A stretch of DNA of 64,000 nucleotides from Chamaecyparis obtusa (lineage: Eukaryota; Streptophyta; Pinopsida; Cupressales; Cupressaceae). The translations under genes were made by a program, and so were the position numbers. Positions 35,781 to 45,297 of this stretch are shown here, one piece after another; position 1 is the stretch's first letter, and every line of letters starts with the position of its first letter. Location: contig BSBK01002054.1 in the NCBI GenBank assembly GCA_027943335.1, positions 570,501 through 634,500 of the forward strand, given 5' to 3'. The notes under the pieces are model-generated. The model worked only from the letters and a program-made list of their open reading frames with translations, had not been told where the DNA came from and did not search any database.

Positions 35781-37010
35781 ATGACTACATTCCTAAAGAA
35801 ATCCCACATTAATTTTGCATGGACATATAAGGATATTCCTAGGCTTGATACTGACTTGGTTGTACATCATCTTGCTATGGATCCTAAAATCAAACCTGTC
35901 AAGAAAAAATTATGCAAGATGCATCCACAAGTGGCACTCCTGGTTAAAGTTGAATTGAAAAAAATTCTAGACGTAGAATTCATCAGGCCTATAGATTATC
36001 CTAAATGGGTCTCCAACATTGTACCGGTAGGTAAACCCTCTGGGGGAATCAAGGTTTGTATCGATTTTAGAGATCTTAATCTCGCCTGTCCTAAGGATGA
36101 TTTTCCACTTCCAAACATTGACATCATAGTGAATTTGATTGTTGGGCATGAGATTTTGTCCCTCATGGATGAATTTTCTGGATATAATCAGATTTGCATA
36201 GCAGTGGAAGACCAACATAAAATTACATTCACCACATTGTGGGGTATGTTCTTTTATTAGGTCATGCCCTTTGGTCTCAAGAATGCAGGCACCACCTACC
36301 AGAGAGCCATGACGATCATCTTTCATGACCTCCTTCATGTGATCATGGAAGATTATGTGGATGATATATTAGGAAAATCCAAGACATGAGACTCACACAT
36401 TTCTATTCTCACTACAATCTTTGACAGATTGGAGAAGTATAAGGTTCGATTGAATCTCAAGAAATGTGTCTTTGGTGTTTAATCAGGCAAGCTCTTAGGC
36501 TACATTGTCTCTCTCAAAGGAATAGAAGTGGATCCTAAGAAGGTGAAAGCAATTTTGGAGATGTCACCTCCAAAAACTTTGAAACAATTAAGGAGCTTGT
36601 AGGGGAGACATCAATCCATCTGGAGATTTGTGTTACAACTCATAAACAAGGTGCATCATTTCTCTCACCTACTAAGAAAGGATATAAAATTCATTTGGGA
36701 CTGCTTGTGTCAAAAGGATTTTGAATAGATCAAGATCTATTTGGCTAATCCACCAATGTTGGTCTTTCCTATTCTAGGAAGGCCTTTAATTCTTTATATT
36801 TGAGCAACTATCGTGGCACTAGGTGCTCTCCTAGCACAACTAGACGACAATGGAAAAGAGTATTTCATTTACTATCTTAGCGGGACTTTAGTGGGTTATG
36901 AGCTCAACTATACAACTCTTGAGAGAGCTTGTCTGGTTGTAGTCTTTTGTATGTAGAAGCCATGTCATTACATGCTTAACCATAAGGTTCAGTTGATAGA
37001 AAATATTGAC
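35781..37010 (+). pseudogene. Reverse transcriptase and RNase H of the Tat element
   Basis: RT motifs in order: KKILDVEFIRPIDYPKWVSN (about 35955), VCIDFRDLNLACPKDDFPLP (about 36055), LSLMDEFSGYNQI (about 36160), VMPFGLKNAGTTYQ (36261) and the catalytic YVDD at about 36355. The connection and first RNase H follow with LGALLAQLDD and TLERACLVVV. Stops lie at 36258, 36387, 36480, 36600, 36726, 36801 and 36954. Most are explained by one C-to-T or G-to-A change from the usual Trp, Gln or Arg codon. The protein would copy element RNA to DNA in the particle. Confidence 0.88.
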
Positions 37011-37550
37011 CCACTTAAGTATCTGTTATCTAAAGTTTCTTTGATAGGCCGCACAACAAAATGGGTCATGGTCCTTAGTGAATCTGATATCATGTATACA
37101 AAACGCAAATCCATCAAAGGACAAGCAATTAAATATCAACTTGCAGAAGCTCCTATTCCTGGAGACCATCCTATTGTCACAGATTTTCCTAATGAAACTA
37201 TCATGTCTGTCACTCCCAACATCCAATGGAAGCTTTATTTTGATGGATATTTCACTTAGAAAGGATCGGGGGCATGAATTCTATTTGTGACACCTCAAGG
37301 GGATTTTATCCCTAAATCTTATAAATTGACATTTTCTTTCACAAACAACATAGTAGAATACAAGGCCTTTATCACAGGGCTTTGTCAAGATGTCAGATGG
37401 AAGATCACAAGTTTGGTTGTTTTTGGTCACTCCCAATTAGTTATCAAACAAGTAAATGATGAATTTCACACAAAGGATGATAAGTCGCTCCCTTACCAAC
37501 ACATGGTCGAAGATCTCAAGCAACATTTTTCAAGCATCATTTTCTAGTAA
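36972..37550 (+). pseudogene. Second, archaeal-type RNase H (Tat hallmark)
   Basis: After a linker (KYQLAEAPIPGD) comes WKLYFDGYFT with the first catalytic Asp, then GSGA, TNNIVEYKAFITGL with the Glu, and VVFGHSQLVIKQVN, in which the usual G-D-S Asp reads G-H-S. This domain between RNase H and integrase defines the Tat clade. Stops interrupt it at 37257 and 37275, and one catalytic Asp seems lost (GAC to CAC would be a transversion). Confidence 0.8.
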
Positions 37551-37714
37551 ATCCCAAGAGAAAACAATAATGAATCAGATGCCATGGCTACTATTGCTTC
37601 ACTGATATCCATGCCAGAAATAAGCATATCGTGTGAATTTCTTGTCGAGAATCTTATGGTCCCTGCCTATGACCAGCCAAATCCTGAGATGGTGTGTGAA
37701 ATTCTTGGTCTTGA

Positions 37715-38975
37715 ATCACCTTGGTATTAGGAAATCCTCACCTATCTTCATGATAAAACCATTCTCCTTACTCTTATGCCTAACCAACACAAAACCTTCA
37801 TCTGTCGCACTTCTCGTTACAAAATCCTTGGAGACACCCTATTTCATAAACACTTTGATGGAACTCTTCTTTGATGTCTGAATTCAAAGGAAGCACACAC
37901 AACCTTGGAAGAGGTGCATCAAGGAATCTGTGGAGCCCATTCTAGTGGCCTCGCTTTAGCAAAGAAGTCTCTTCGCAATGGATACTACTAGATGACAATA
38001 GAGTAGGATGCCTATCATTATGTGAAGAAATGTGTTCCTTGTCAGTAACATGATGATTTGATACACACTCCCGCTCAATCCCTCAAAGCCACCATCACAC
38101 CTTGGTCTTTCTCCCATTGGGGTTTTGACCTTGTGGGCCAAATATTTCCAAACTCTATTGGTGGTCACAAGTATATCCTAGCTGCCACCGAATACTTTAC
38201 TAAATGGGTGGAAGTTGTCCCTCTCACCTACACAACAGGTAAGCAGATTTCCAAATTTATCATGAATTACATTATTTGTCTCTATGGCATCCTGAAAGAT
38301 CTCCATACCGATAATAGAACACCCTTCAAAAATTAGGATGTCTCTGACCTTTGCAAGAAATTTGGCACTACCCAACATTTCTCTTCTAAATACTTCCCAC
38401 AGAACAATGGTCAAGCTAAGGCTACAAACAAAACTATCCTAAAAATCCTCAAAAAGACTATAGATGACATTGGTCATGATTGGCACCTGCAACTCAATCT
38501 TTCCCTCTGGGCCTATCGCACCTCCATTTGTACTCCCATTGGCGCCACCCCATTGGCCCTTGTCTATGGTTTTGAGGCTGTCTTACCCATTGAAATTGAG
38601 CTCCCTTCCCTCAGGATTTATCTCAAGAACCTGATGTTCAAAGAAGAATATAGGGTTGCCCACTTGCAAGAGCTGCAACTCCTCGATGAGAGACGCCTCA
38701 ATACCCTTAACCACCTCCATGTATATCAAAATTATTTGTGCTTACAATTTAACAAGAAGATCAAACCTCATGAGTTTGATGTCAGTGATTTGGTCCTATA
38801 GCACAACATGAAGAATCTTCAGAGCTGAGAAAAGAAAGGGAAGTTTGAACCAAATTAGTTGGGCCCCTTTGTCATATCTGCTAAATTCAGTTATGGGGCA
38901 TATCAGATTGCCACACTTGAGGGAGATATGATCCCTGATCTTGTAAATATTGTACATCTAAAGCGCTTTTATGCG
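37715..38975 (+). pseudogene. Integrase of the Tat element, catalytic Glu changed to Lys
   Basis: The zinc-binding part has HQGICGAH and CVPC. The core has WGFDLVG (first Asp), LHTDNRTPF (second Asp) and NNGQAKATNKTI, where the third catalytic residue, normally Glu, is Lys (AAG at 38418-38420; one G-to-A change). The C-terminal part has LGPFVISAKFSYGAYQI and VHLKRFYA. Several stops occur, for example in the stretch after NGYY. Integrase would insert the cDNA; this one cannot. Confidence 0.88.
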
Positions 38976-41179
38976 TATATTAGTATTCAGTTCCTGTACT
39001 ATGTTCATTCAGCAAAAAATCCCTAAAAATCATAACAAGATCCTAAAAAAATCAAAAAAATCCGAAAAAGTCCTGAGAAAATCCTACAAAGCAGAAAAGA
39101 TCTAGAAGAAATCCTAAACATCAGAAAAGCAGAAAATACTAAAAAGAAGAAAATATTCCTAAAAAAATCTTTGTTTTGGTGAAAACCTGGTAAACAGGCA
39201 TGTTACAAAAAAAATAAAAAATAAAAAATAAAAATAAAAATAAAAAATAAAAAAATCGTCCGACAGTGAAAACTTGGCAAATGAGCACTCCGGGAAAGTA
39301 TCACGGTGAAAACCTATTTCAAGCACTATGATAGCAAATTTGGATCCATTGTCTTCCCCCACCCACTTTACATATCCATCCTCATCTTGGTTCTAGTTTT
39401 CGGTCATCGCTTCCCACATTGCCATAAAGGTTCAAGCGCAATTCCCAGCAAGATGAGCTTAACCCCATCACACTGAGCTTTTCCTAGACACAGTGATCGC
39501 AAAAGTGCTTATCAAAATCAACATTGAAATCAAATCTCTGAGTTATTGTTCCTTTCACATCTATTCCTAGAGAATATCCATCTCAGTCAATCAATCTTTT
39601 CCCTACAGGATGCGTCCTTCCTCAGTCGGCTCAAATCAAACTCATTAATCCTACCTTGTTCATGGAAAGAACTATGGACCGAATGACTACTTGGTCAGGA
39701 GGTCTTCTTTGTTGATTTTATCTTTTTGTGTCAATGGATCCTACTCATAATTTCCTAGATCTTTCATATCTTGGTACATTGTGAATGGTGAAATTTGATA
39801 CAAGTGTCGATTGCAGTATGATCTGTTTGTGGATACTTTAGGAGAATTTTTGTTGGCTTCTTAGTTATGATTATGCGTATCTTAATGGGGGCAACGGGTT
39901 TGCATAATTATGTCCCTTAACAGACATAAGTGTGCCCAGACCTCTCCACTAAGTCTATGTCATAGGTTCCGTCATAATCAAAAAATCTACATCCTCTGTT
40001 TCTAAAGCTATCTAAGAGTCTAGTCCATGCAATGGAACAATGTCATCTGTACTTTTATAACACATGATGCATACCTCTTATTGCAATATCAAACTAGGGT
40101 GTGCTCTCCAACATGAACACAAGTGATCCCACTAAATCATGTAGTCAGGTTGCATTATAGCTCAATTGCATATTAGTTTGTTTCTTTTCTACATTTTTGT
40201 TTGATGTAAGGGTCTTGTTTATTCACCTTCCCCTTCCTCTTCCTTAATGGTTCAGTTGATCCTATTGGTTATATCAGATACACACAAAAAATAACAAAAT
40301 GACACAGGTTCATTCTATTGCATCTTACCCCATATAGTTAAGTTCATTTAGTTACTATTGCATCATTAATCATTAATCATTAAATATACATTGCATGTCA
40401 AATATATCTCATTAATCATTAATCATTGCATGTCAAATATATTTCATTAATCATTAATCATTAAATATACACTGCATATCAAATATATTTCATTAATCAT
40501 TAATCATTGTATGTCAAATATATCTCATTAATCATTTATCATTAATCATTTATCATTAATCATTAATCATTAAATACACATTGAATGTAAAATATATCTA
40601 TTTAACCATTAATCATTAACTATGCATTGCATATTCATAAACATCACATATGCACAATAAAACATCAATTCATTACATATTTACATAAGATCTACACATC
40701 ATGTAGTACATAATCACACACATCATGCATCACACATGTTAGTACAACAATTTAGCACTATGCATAATTTCATAATCCATCAAATAAACTCATAAAATGG
40801 CTCCACACAAATATCTGTATATATATTGTAACATCATAGTACATCAAAATGATACATCAGTCACCTCAATGCAACTATACATATGCATCTCATCTAGAAA
40901 TCCATAAAACATGTATCCTATATAATCAGCTGGATCCAATGTCCACTAGGAAGATATCCCTGTCGTCCTAACCTCCCCCCTGTGCACCTCATGGAGCAAA
41001 TCTCTCTGCTCCTCTACCACTATTACCTCATGTCTCCATGTCCCTTAGTGGCCTGGCTATTGACACCGATGACACACCTAGAGTCCTCTCTGATATCCCT
41101 CGCTCTAGAGGTACCACATGATGATAGATGCCCATATAATAGGTCGCCTCTCTCCCCACCCTTGATGCATCTCACTGTG
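38976..41179 (+). other. Extra 3' internal DNA of the Tat element, first part
   Basis: No sense-strand gene is seen. It holds an A-rich tract at 39005-39260 with AAATAAAAATA runs and recurring GGTGAAAACC words, then non-coding DNA, then the ATTAATC array at 40340-40620. Confidence 0.6.
40340..40620 (+). repeat. Tandem ATTAATC-type repeat array
   Basis: Runs of CATTAATCATTAATCATT alternate with a spacer such as GCATGTCAAATATAT about every 50-60 bp, giving a higher-order repeat of about five units. Confidence 0.8.
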
Positions 41180-42975
41180 CATCCAACGTGGCTGTCAATA
41201 ACTCCCCTGAACTTGTCACAGTCATTGCTTGTCTCGTTAACTCTCGCTCCCTTCAATATGTCTCTTCCCATCTCCACCATGTGTCCCTTTCCTCTGTCAA
41301 TCGTTGGGTGAGAAGGTCTGTCTGTCTCTACATCTCCTCTATCTGTCCCAACAATCAAGCTACCTCCCCCGCCATCTCATTTGTACTTGTGCCAGCTCCT
41401 GTCCTAGTAATCTCTCCTGTAGCCACTCGACCCTACAGTATGGTTAGCTCTCCTGCATACTCTCTATTGGAGCCTCTGCCCTCTTCCCTCTCTCTCTCTC
41501 TCTCTCTCTCTTTGTCACCCTGGGTGCCTCAACCATGTCGGCTATGTCCCTCTTTGTTGCCACCAAAGCCTCTAATCATGTCACCTCTACTTGTAGAATG
41601 ACTACCTGCTCCTGATCCCCCTGTCTCTCATCTCCTCCTAGTCCTTCTTGCCCCATCTCCTCATCCTCTGGAAATGGATCATGGGCTGCCTCCTCTCTCC
41701 CCCTCTACACTGCCTATGGAGGGCCACCTGCAACTGGTCTCTGCACTATCCCTCTCCTCTACTCTGTCGCTTGCCTCTGTGCCCCCCACCTAACTCCCAG
41801 CATTGCTAGTAGTCTCTCCTCATCCTCCTCTAACTTTGTCTCTAACTCTGTCTTCTTTATGACCTCTCCTACTCCTGGCTCTATCAGCCTCGCTGGCCTA
41901 TGCCTCTCAACCAAGATGCATACTCAGCTGTCACCCTTGCATTTGCCACCCGTCCCTAGGCTGTTGTCCATGATACTAGATGCATACCTCTCCAAATGCT
42001 CCTGGCATTCCAAAGATCTACTCCAATGCCCCATACTGAACCAATCTCCATCGAGATGATCAGATGTGGATAACTGTCTGGAACCATAGCCTGCCTCAAG
42101 CCAAACTGTCTGCATACTTGTGACAACATGTATCTAGCTATCTAAAATGTCATCCTCCCAATCAACTAGCAATCTATCTGCACATATCCTAAGTACTCTA
42201 CATTTAGAGCACCGTCCTCTCTCCCTACCTGCTCATCCCAATATCCCCACGCCTCGCAGCTTCTGTACAATGTCCACTCAAACCATAGCATCTCATCCAA
42301 TATCCTCCACCAGGTCTCTACTGCTCTCATATCCCCATACGATAAGGGAGACCGTTACCAACACGTGAATGGCTCATATCGTTGTCGTCGCCCCTCCCCT
42401 CATAATGGTCGCACCACTACAATGTGCTCCCACGCCAAAACTAGCAGCAGTGTCACTCCTGGTCTCATCATCCACTGAGTACAATATGTGCACATATGTA
42501 AGTCGTAATATACTTGTGCCAAGATCATATATCCCCAAAAATACTCTATCCCCTCCTCCAGCATCTGGTTCTCCACTCTCGCCCATCTAATCGAAAAACC
42601 ATGCCTTGAATGGTCGGGCATCAATCTCCCTCCTACCACTCTGGCTAAATACAACGCTAGCTGGGGCAATCCTGCCTCCATCCCACCTCGCCATGACATC
42701 CACTGGCGGTTAATCGACAACTGGTCTATCCGTTGTCTAAAGCTCTCCTCCATAAACTGCTCCGCTCTCTCCAAATGATACTTCGACACATCCCCCCGAA
42801 TCGGTAACTGCAAAATCCTCCATACATCTAATAGCGTCACTATCGCCTCTTCGGTCGGCAAATGGAAACTCAATGTGTCTGTGTGTCATCTCTCGATCAA
42901 TGTTGTCATAAGTGCATTATGCACTCTCAAGTGCAACAACTCATGCACATGCTGCAAGCTACATAAGGTCACCTG
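41180..42975 (-). pseudogene. Antisense plant mobile domain (PMD) gene carried by the Tat element
   Basis: Read against the element's genes. The PMD core starts near 42960 with LHLRVHNALMTTLIER, then after a TGA comes HTDTLSFHLPTEEAIVTLLD (42873 on), ILQLPIRGDV, and LVLAWEHIVVVRP. After a frameshift near 42398 it resumes with MLSQVCRQFGLRQAMVPDSY (near 42120) and TAEYASWLRGIGQRG (near 41890). A long acidic coiled-coil tail follows: TELETKLEEDEERLLAML (near 41830) and LTEERDTWWRWEETY (near 41270). PMD proteins of the MAIN/MAIL1 type act in plant nuclei in gene and transposon silencing, and PMD is known in some Ty3/gypsy elements. About six stops and at least one frameshift make it dead. Confidence 0.75.
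41488..41511. repeat. (CT)n microsatellite
   Basis: An uninterrupted CT run inside the coiled-coil-coding part; on the antisense strand it encodes an Arg-Glu run. Confidence 0.9.
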
Positions 42976-43192
42976 CCCCCACTTCACCTCTATCAACTCC
43001 TCTCGAAGCGTCATCGTGTTTGGTCATCACTCTTTCAAGTGAATCCAATAATCTAGCTCCTGAATCCAATCACCAGACATTCTTCGTCAATCCTAGTCAT
43101 TACCAAATTTACCCTGTCCCTACCCTCGCATTGATTCTTCCCCCTGTCCCCACACATTCTTTTCCTGTGCTCAGCCTGCCCCCCTTTCAGTA

Positions 43193-43575
43193 GAGTCGCT
43201 CGTCTTAGGACGAGCGACTCACCCTCTTTTGGGACCTCGCCACTTGTCCAAGGACATGCGACACCAGAGCCTTTGTTGCTCGTCTATCGATGGGCGAAAA
43301 GCCCCTATCGTCGGGAGTGCACCACTTGTCCATAGATGGGTGGTTGCATCCCGCCCTTGGGTGGGCAAGGCCGCCTGTCCATCGACAATGGGCTCCATGC
43401 TGCCTGGGTGTTGGCCAGAGCCTCCCATCAACCGATGGGATCGACGAGCGGCTCCGCTCTACTTGCCACCGGCAAGCGGAGCTGCCTCTCACCCGGTTGG
43501 GCCGCCCAGCAACGGCTTTGTGCCGCTTATGGGCGATCTCGCCCTTTGGCGTCTCCGCCCCCCTACCCTACATAT
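43193..43575. other. GC-rich block of consecutive short hairpins
   Basis: Inverted repeats follow one another: arms GAGTCGCTCGTC/GACGAGCGACTC with loop TTAG (43193-43220, perfect 12 bp); TGTCC/GGACA (43245-43256); CGATGGGC/GCCC-ATCG (43288-43310); GCCC/GGGC (43353-43366); CCCATC/GATGGG (43424-43439); a two-part stem GCGGCTCCGCT/AGCGGAGCTGC enclosing CTTGCC/GGCAAG (43448-43485); GGGCGA/TCGCCC (43531-43544); GGCG/CGCC (43548-43559). The block is upstream of the antisense PMD gene. Overlapping frames on both strands are probably by-products of the composition. Confidence 0.75.
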
Positions 43576-44017
43576 ATTCCTCCCAAAAACACACAAATAA
43601 TAATAATAATAAATGAAACTACCAAGGAGGATTTGTGCACTCACCAACTCCCCCTATCTGCCGCTCGCCAATAGACTTGCACCCGCTCACCCAACTGCAA
43701 CCTGTCCTGTTGCCCTGCTGTCTTCTCCTCTCCTCTCCTCTTTTTCTTCTCTTTTGGGGTAAAAATGAATCCTTTTCCCCATTTTTGCCCTTTTATAAGG
43801 GACCCTTTTTTCAAAAGAGGGGTTCCTTTTTTCTTTTTCTTCTTTTGCCCAATAAGTCATGCAATTTTTTTTCCCTCCTTTCGCAAAAATTGCCCAAAAC
43901 TTTTATTTTTGGCCTATTTTCCCGAGGGGGCACATCGTCCACATTCTCCTACAGACTTTCTTTTGGGGCATCTATATTTTCTTTTCTTTGACACAATGTC
44001 ACTTTTGACACCACATC
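43576..44017 (+). other. Pyrimidine-rich end of the Tat internal region
   Basis: T/C-rich, with runs such as CTTTTTTCTTTTTCTTCTTT, leading to the purine tract. Long plus-strand frames here consist of Phe/Leu/Ser-rich low-complexity sequence and are not supported. Confidence 0.55.
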
Positions 44018-44031
44018 AAAGTGAGGCAAAA
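44018..44031 (+). other. Polypurine tract of the Tat element
   Basis: AAAGTGAGGCAAAA directly before the 3' LTR start. It is interrupted by a T and a C, so it is not perfect. Confidence 0.6.
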
Positions 44032-45264
44032 TGTAGACACCTAAATTCGTTGTTTTAATATTAATTAATGACCCCTAATAACATTATAGTTAATTTTTAA
44101 TTAATTATATTTGTTAAATTCATCTATTTATTTAATTAAATAAATTCACTAATTATAGTATTTGAATTAAATTTAAATACTATCTTTCATAATGTATTAA
44201 ATTAAATTTAATACATATGTCTCCATATTCCCCTTTTAAACAATTTTTTAATTTATTTAATTTTCTCACATTCTTTATTTCTACTAAGCCATGATTAAAT
44301 TAAATTTTATTTAATTTAATCTTAAATCCAACCTAGATGTTATCCTACACACATCACTTACTCGCTAATTAACTGAGGTTAATTAAGCTAATTTTTGGAT
44401 TCTTACATCCATTAGTCCTAATTATTTGCTCACACATGTGTGAGCAAATTTCTAAAAATGGTCTTTTCAAAAATTGCTAACATTTGTATAAACAAGACTT
44501 CTTACAATTTTGATGACACTTCTTACACCTAAAATGGTGAAAATAGAATTTTTCTATTACATATCTCTTACACACACACACTTACACATGTACTTGAAGT
44601 ATACATTGACCTCTCACATCCCAAGTTGCTCACACACGTGTGAGCAAGTCTTGGACTTTGCATGGCTTATGTGTCTCCTTGGTAGCACCTATGTGGATTC
44701 CACATATATGTCACATCACCCCAGCGCTCCAAAATCATATAAATAAGACCCTTGCCTCAAGCAAATCATCCATCATTTTTTAATTTGAGTTATTATGCTA
44801 GTTTTATTTTTGCATTTAGAGTTTTTTACTAACAATTTGGTAGTTGCTAAACTTGCATAGTAGATTTAGTTGCATTCTATTACTTTGATTTCATTAGTAA
44901 CATTAGTCTTGCATGTCATTGAGCTTGAGGGTTTCTTCCATAGCTCCTTCTTGAGCTTCAATGGCTTCTTATTGAATGCTTGAGGGTTGCTTCCATAGCT
45001 CCTCCTTGAGTAGTTCAATCTTGATTTTACCTTGCATTCATAGTGGGATTCACACTTGTGTTGGGAGAGCACACCCACAACCTCTCTAAGAGCTTAAATC
45101 AAGAAATTCTTGGGTGCACTTGCTTCATGCTCATTTGAGGTTATAGTGAAGATTATTATTTTTTACAAGTTTATGAACATGTTAGAGTAGATTGAATATG
45201 CTCTTTATTTCTAACATTTACATGTTTGAACTTGTTCTTAATAGGTAGGTTTTCATCATAAATA
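44032..45264 (+). repeat. 3' LTR of the Tat element
   Basis: 1,233 bp, starts TGTAGACACC and ends ATAAATA; the usual final CA has become TA by one C-to-T change. Flanked by CTTAT (45265-45269). It keeps the palindrome pair (44427-44446, 44627-44646) and the TATA box (44738-44745). Confidence 0.92.
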
Positions 45265-45269
45265 CTTAT

Positions 45270-45297
45270 ACTTGAGGTGTGCTATCGGTACATTATA
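45270..45297 (+). repeat. Right part of the older split LTR
   Basis: Continues the LTR begun at 26920 after the 17.4-kb insertion and ends GGTACATTATA. Followed by GTGGTACCAAAACTGG, a plausible primer region. Confidence 0.5.

Larger units (their letters stand above)
27846..45264 (+). mobile_element. Complete 17.4-kb Ty3/gypsy element, Tat lineage, with antisense PMD gene
   Basis: Both LTRs begin TGTAGACACC. The 5' LTR is 27846-29108 and the 3' LTR 44032-45264. The 5-bp sequence CTTAT flanks both sides (27841-27845 and 45265-45269). Order inside: primer region, 2.8-kb leader, gag, protease, G-patch, reverse transcriptase, RNase H, second RNase H, integrase, 5 kb of extra DNA with a degraded opposite-strand gene, purine tract (44018-44031). 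A second RNase H before integrase marks the Tat clade. The LTRs differ at about 17 positions in their last 320 bp by my count, and all coding frames carry stops, so it is an old inactive copy. Confidence 0.92.

Noticed and set aside
43205..43674. Several overlapping 70-120-codon frames on both strands
   Set aside because: They arise from the GC-rich hairpin block, where stops are rare in all frames; no domain is visible.
43635..44058. Phe/Leu-rich plus-strand frames as membrane proteins
   Set aside because: They are low-complexity translations of a pyrimidine-rich tract before the 3' LTR.
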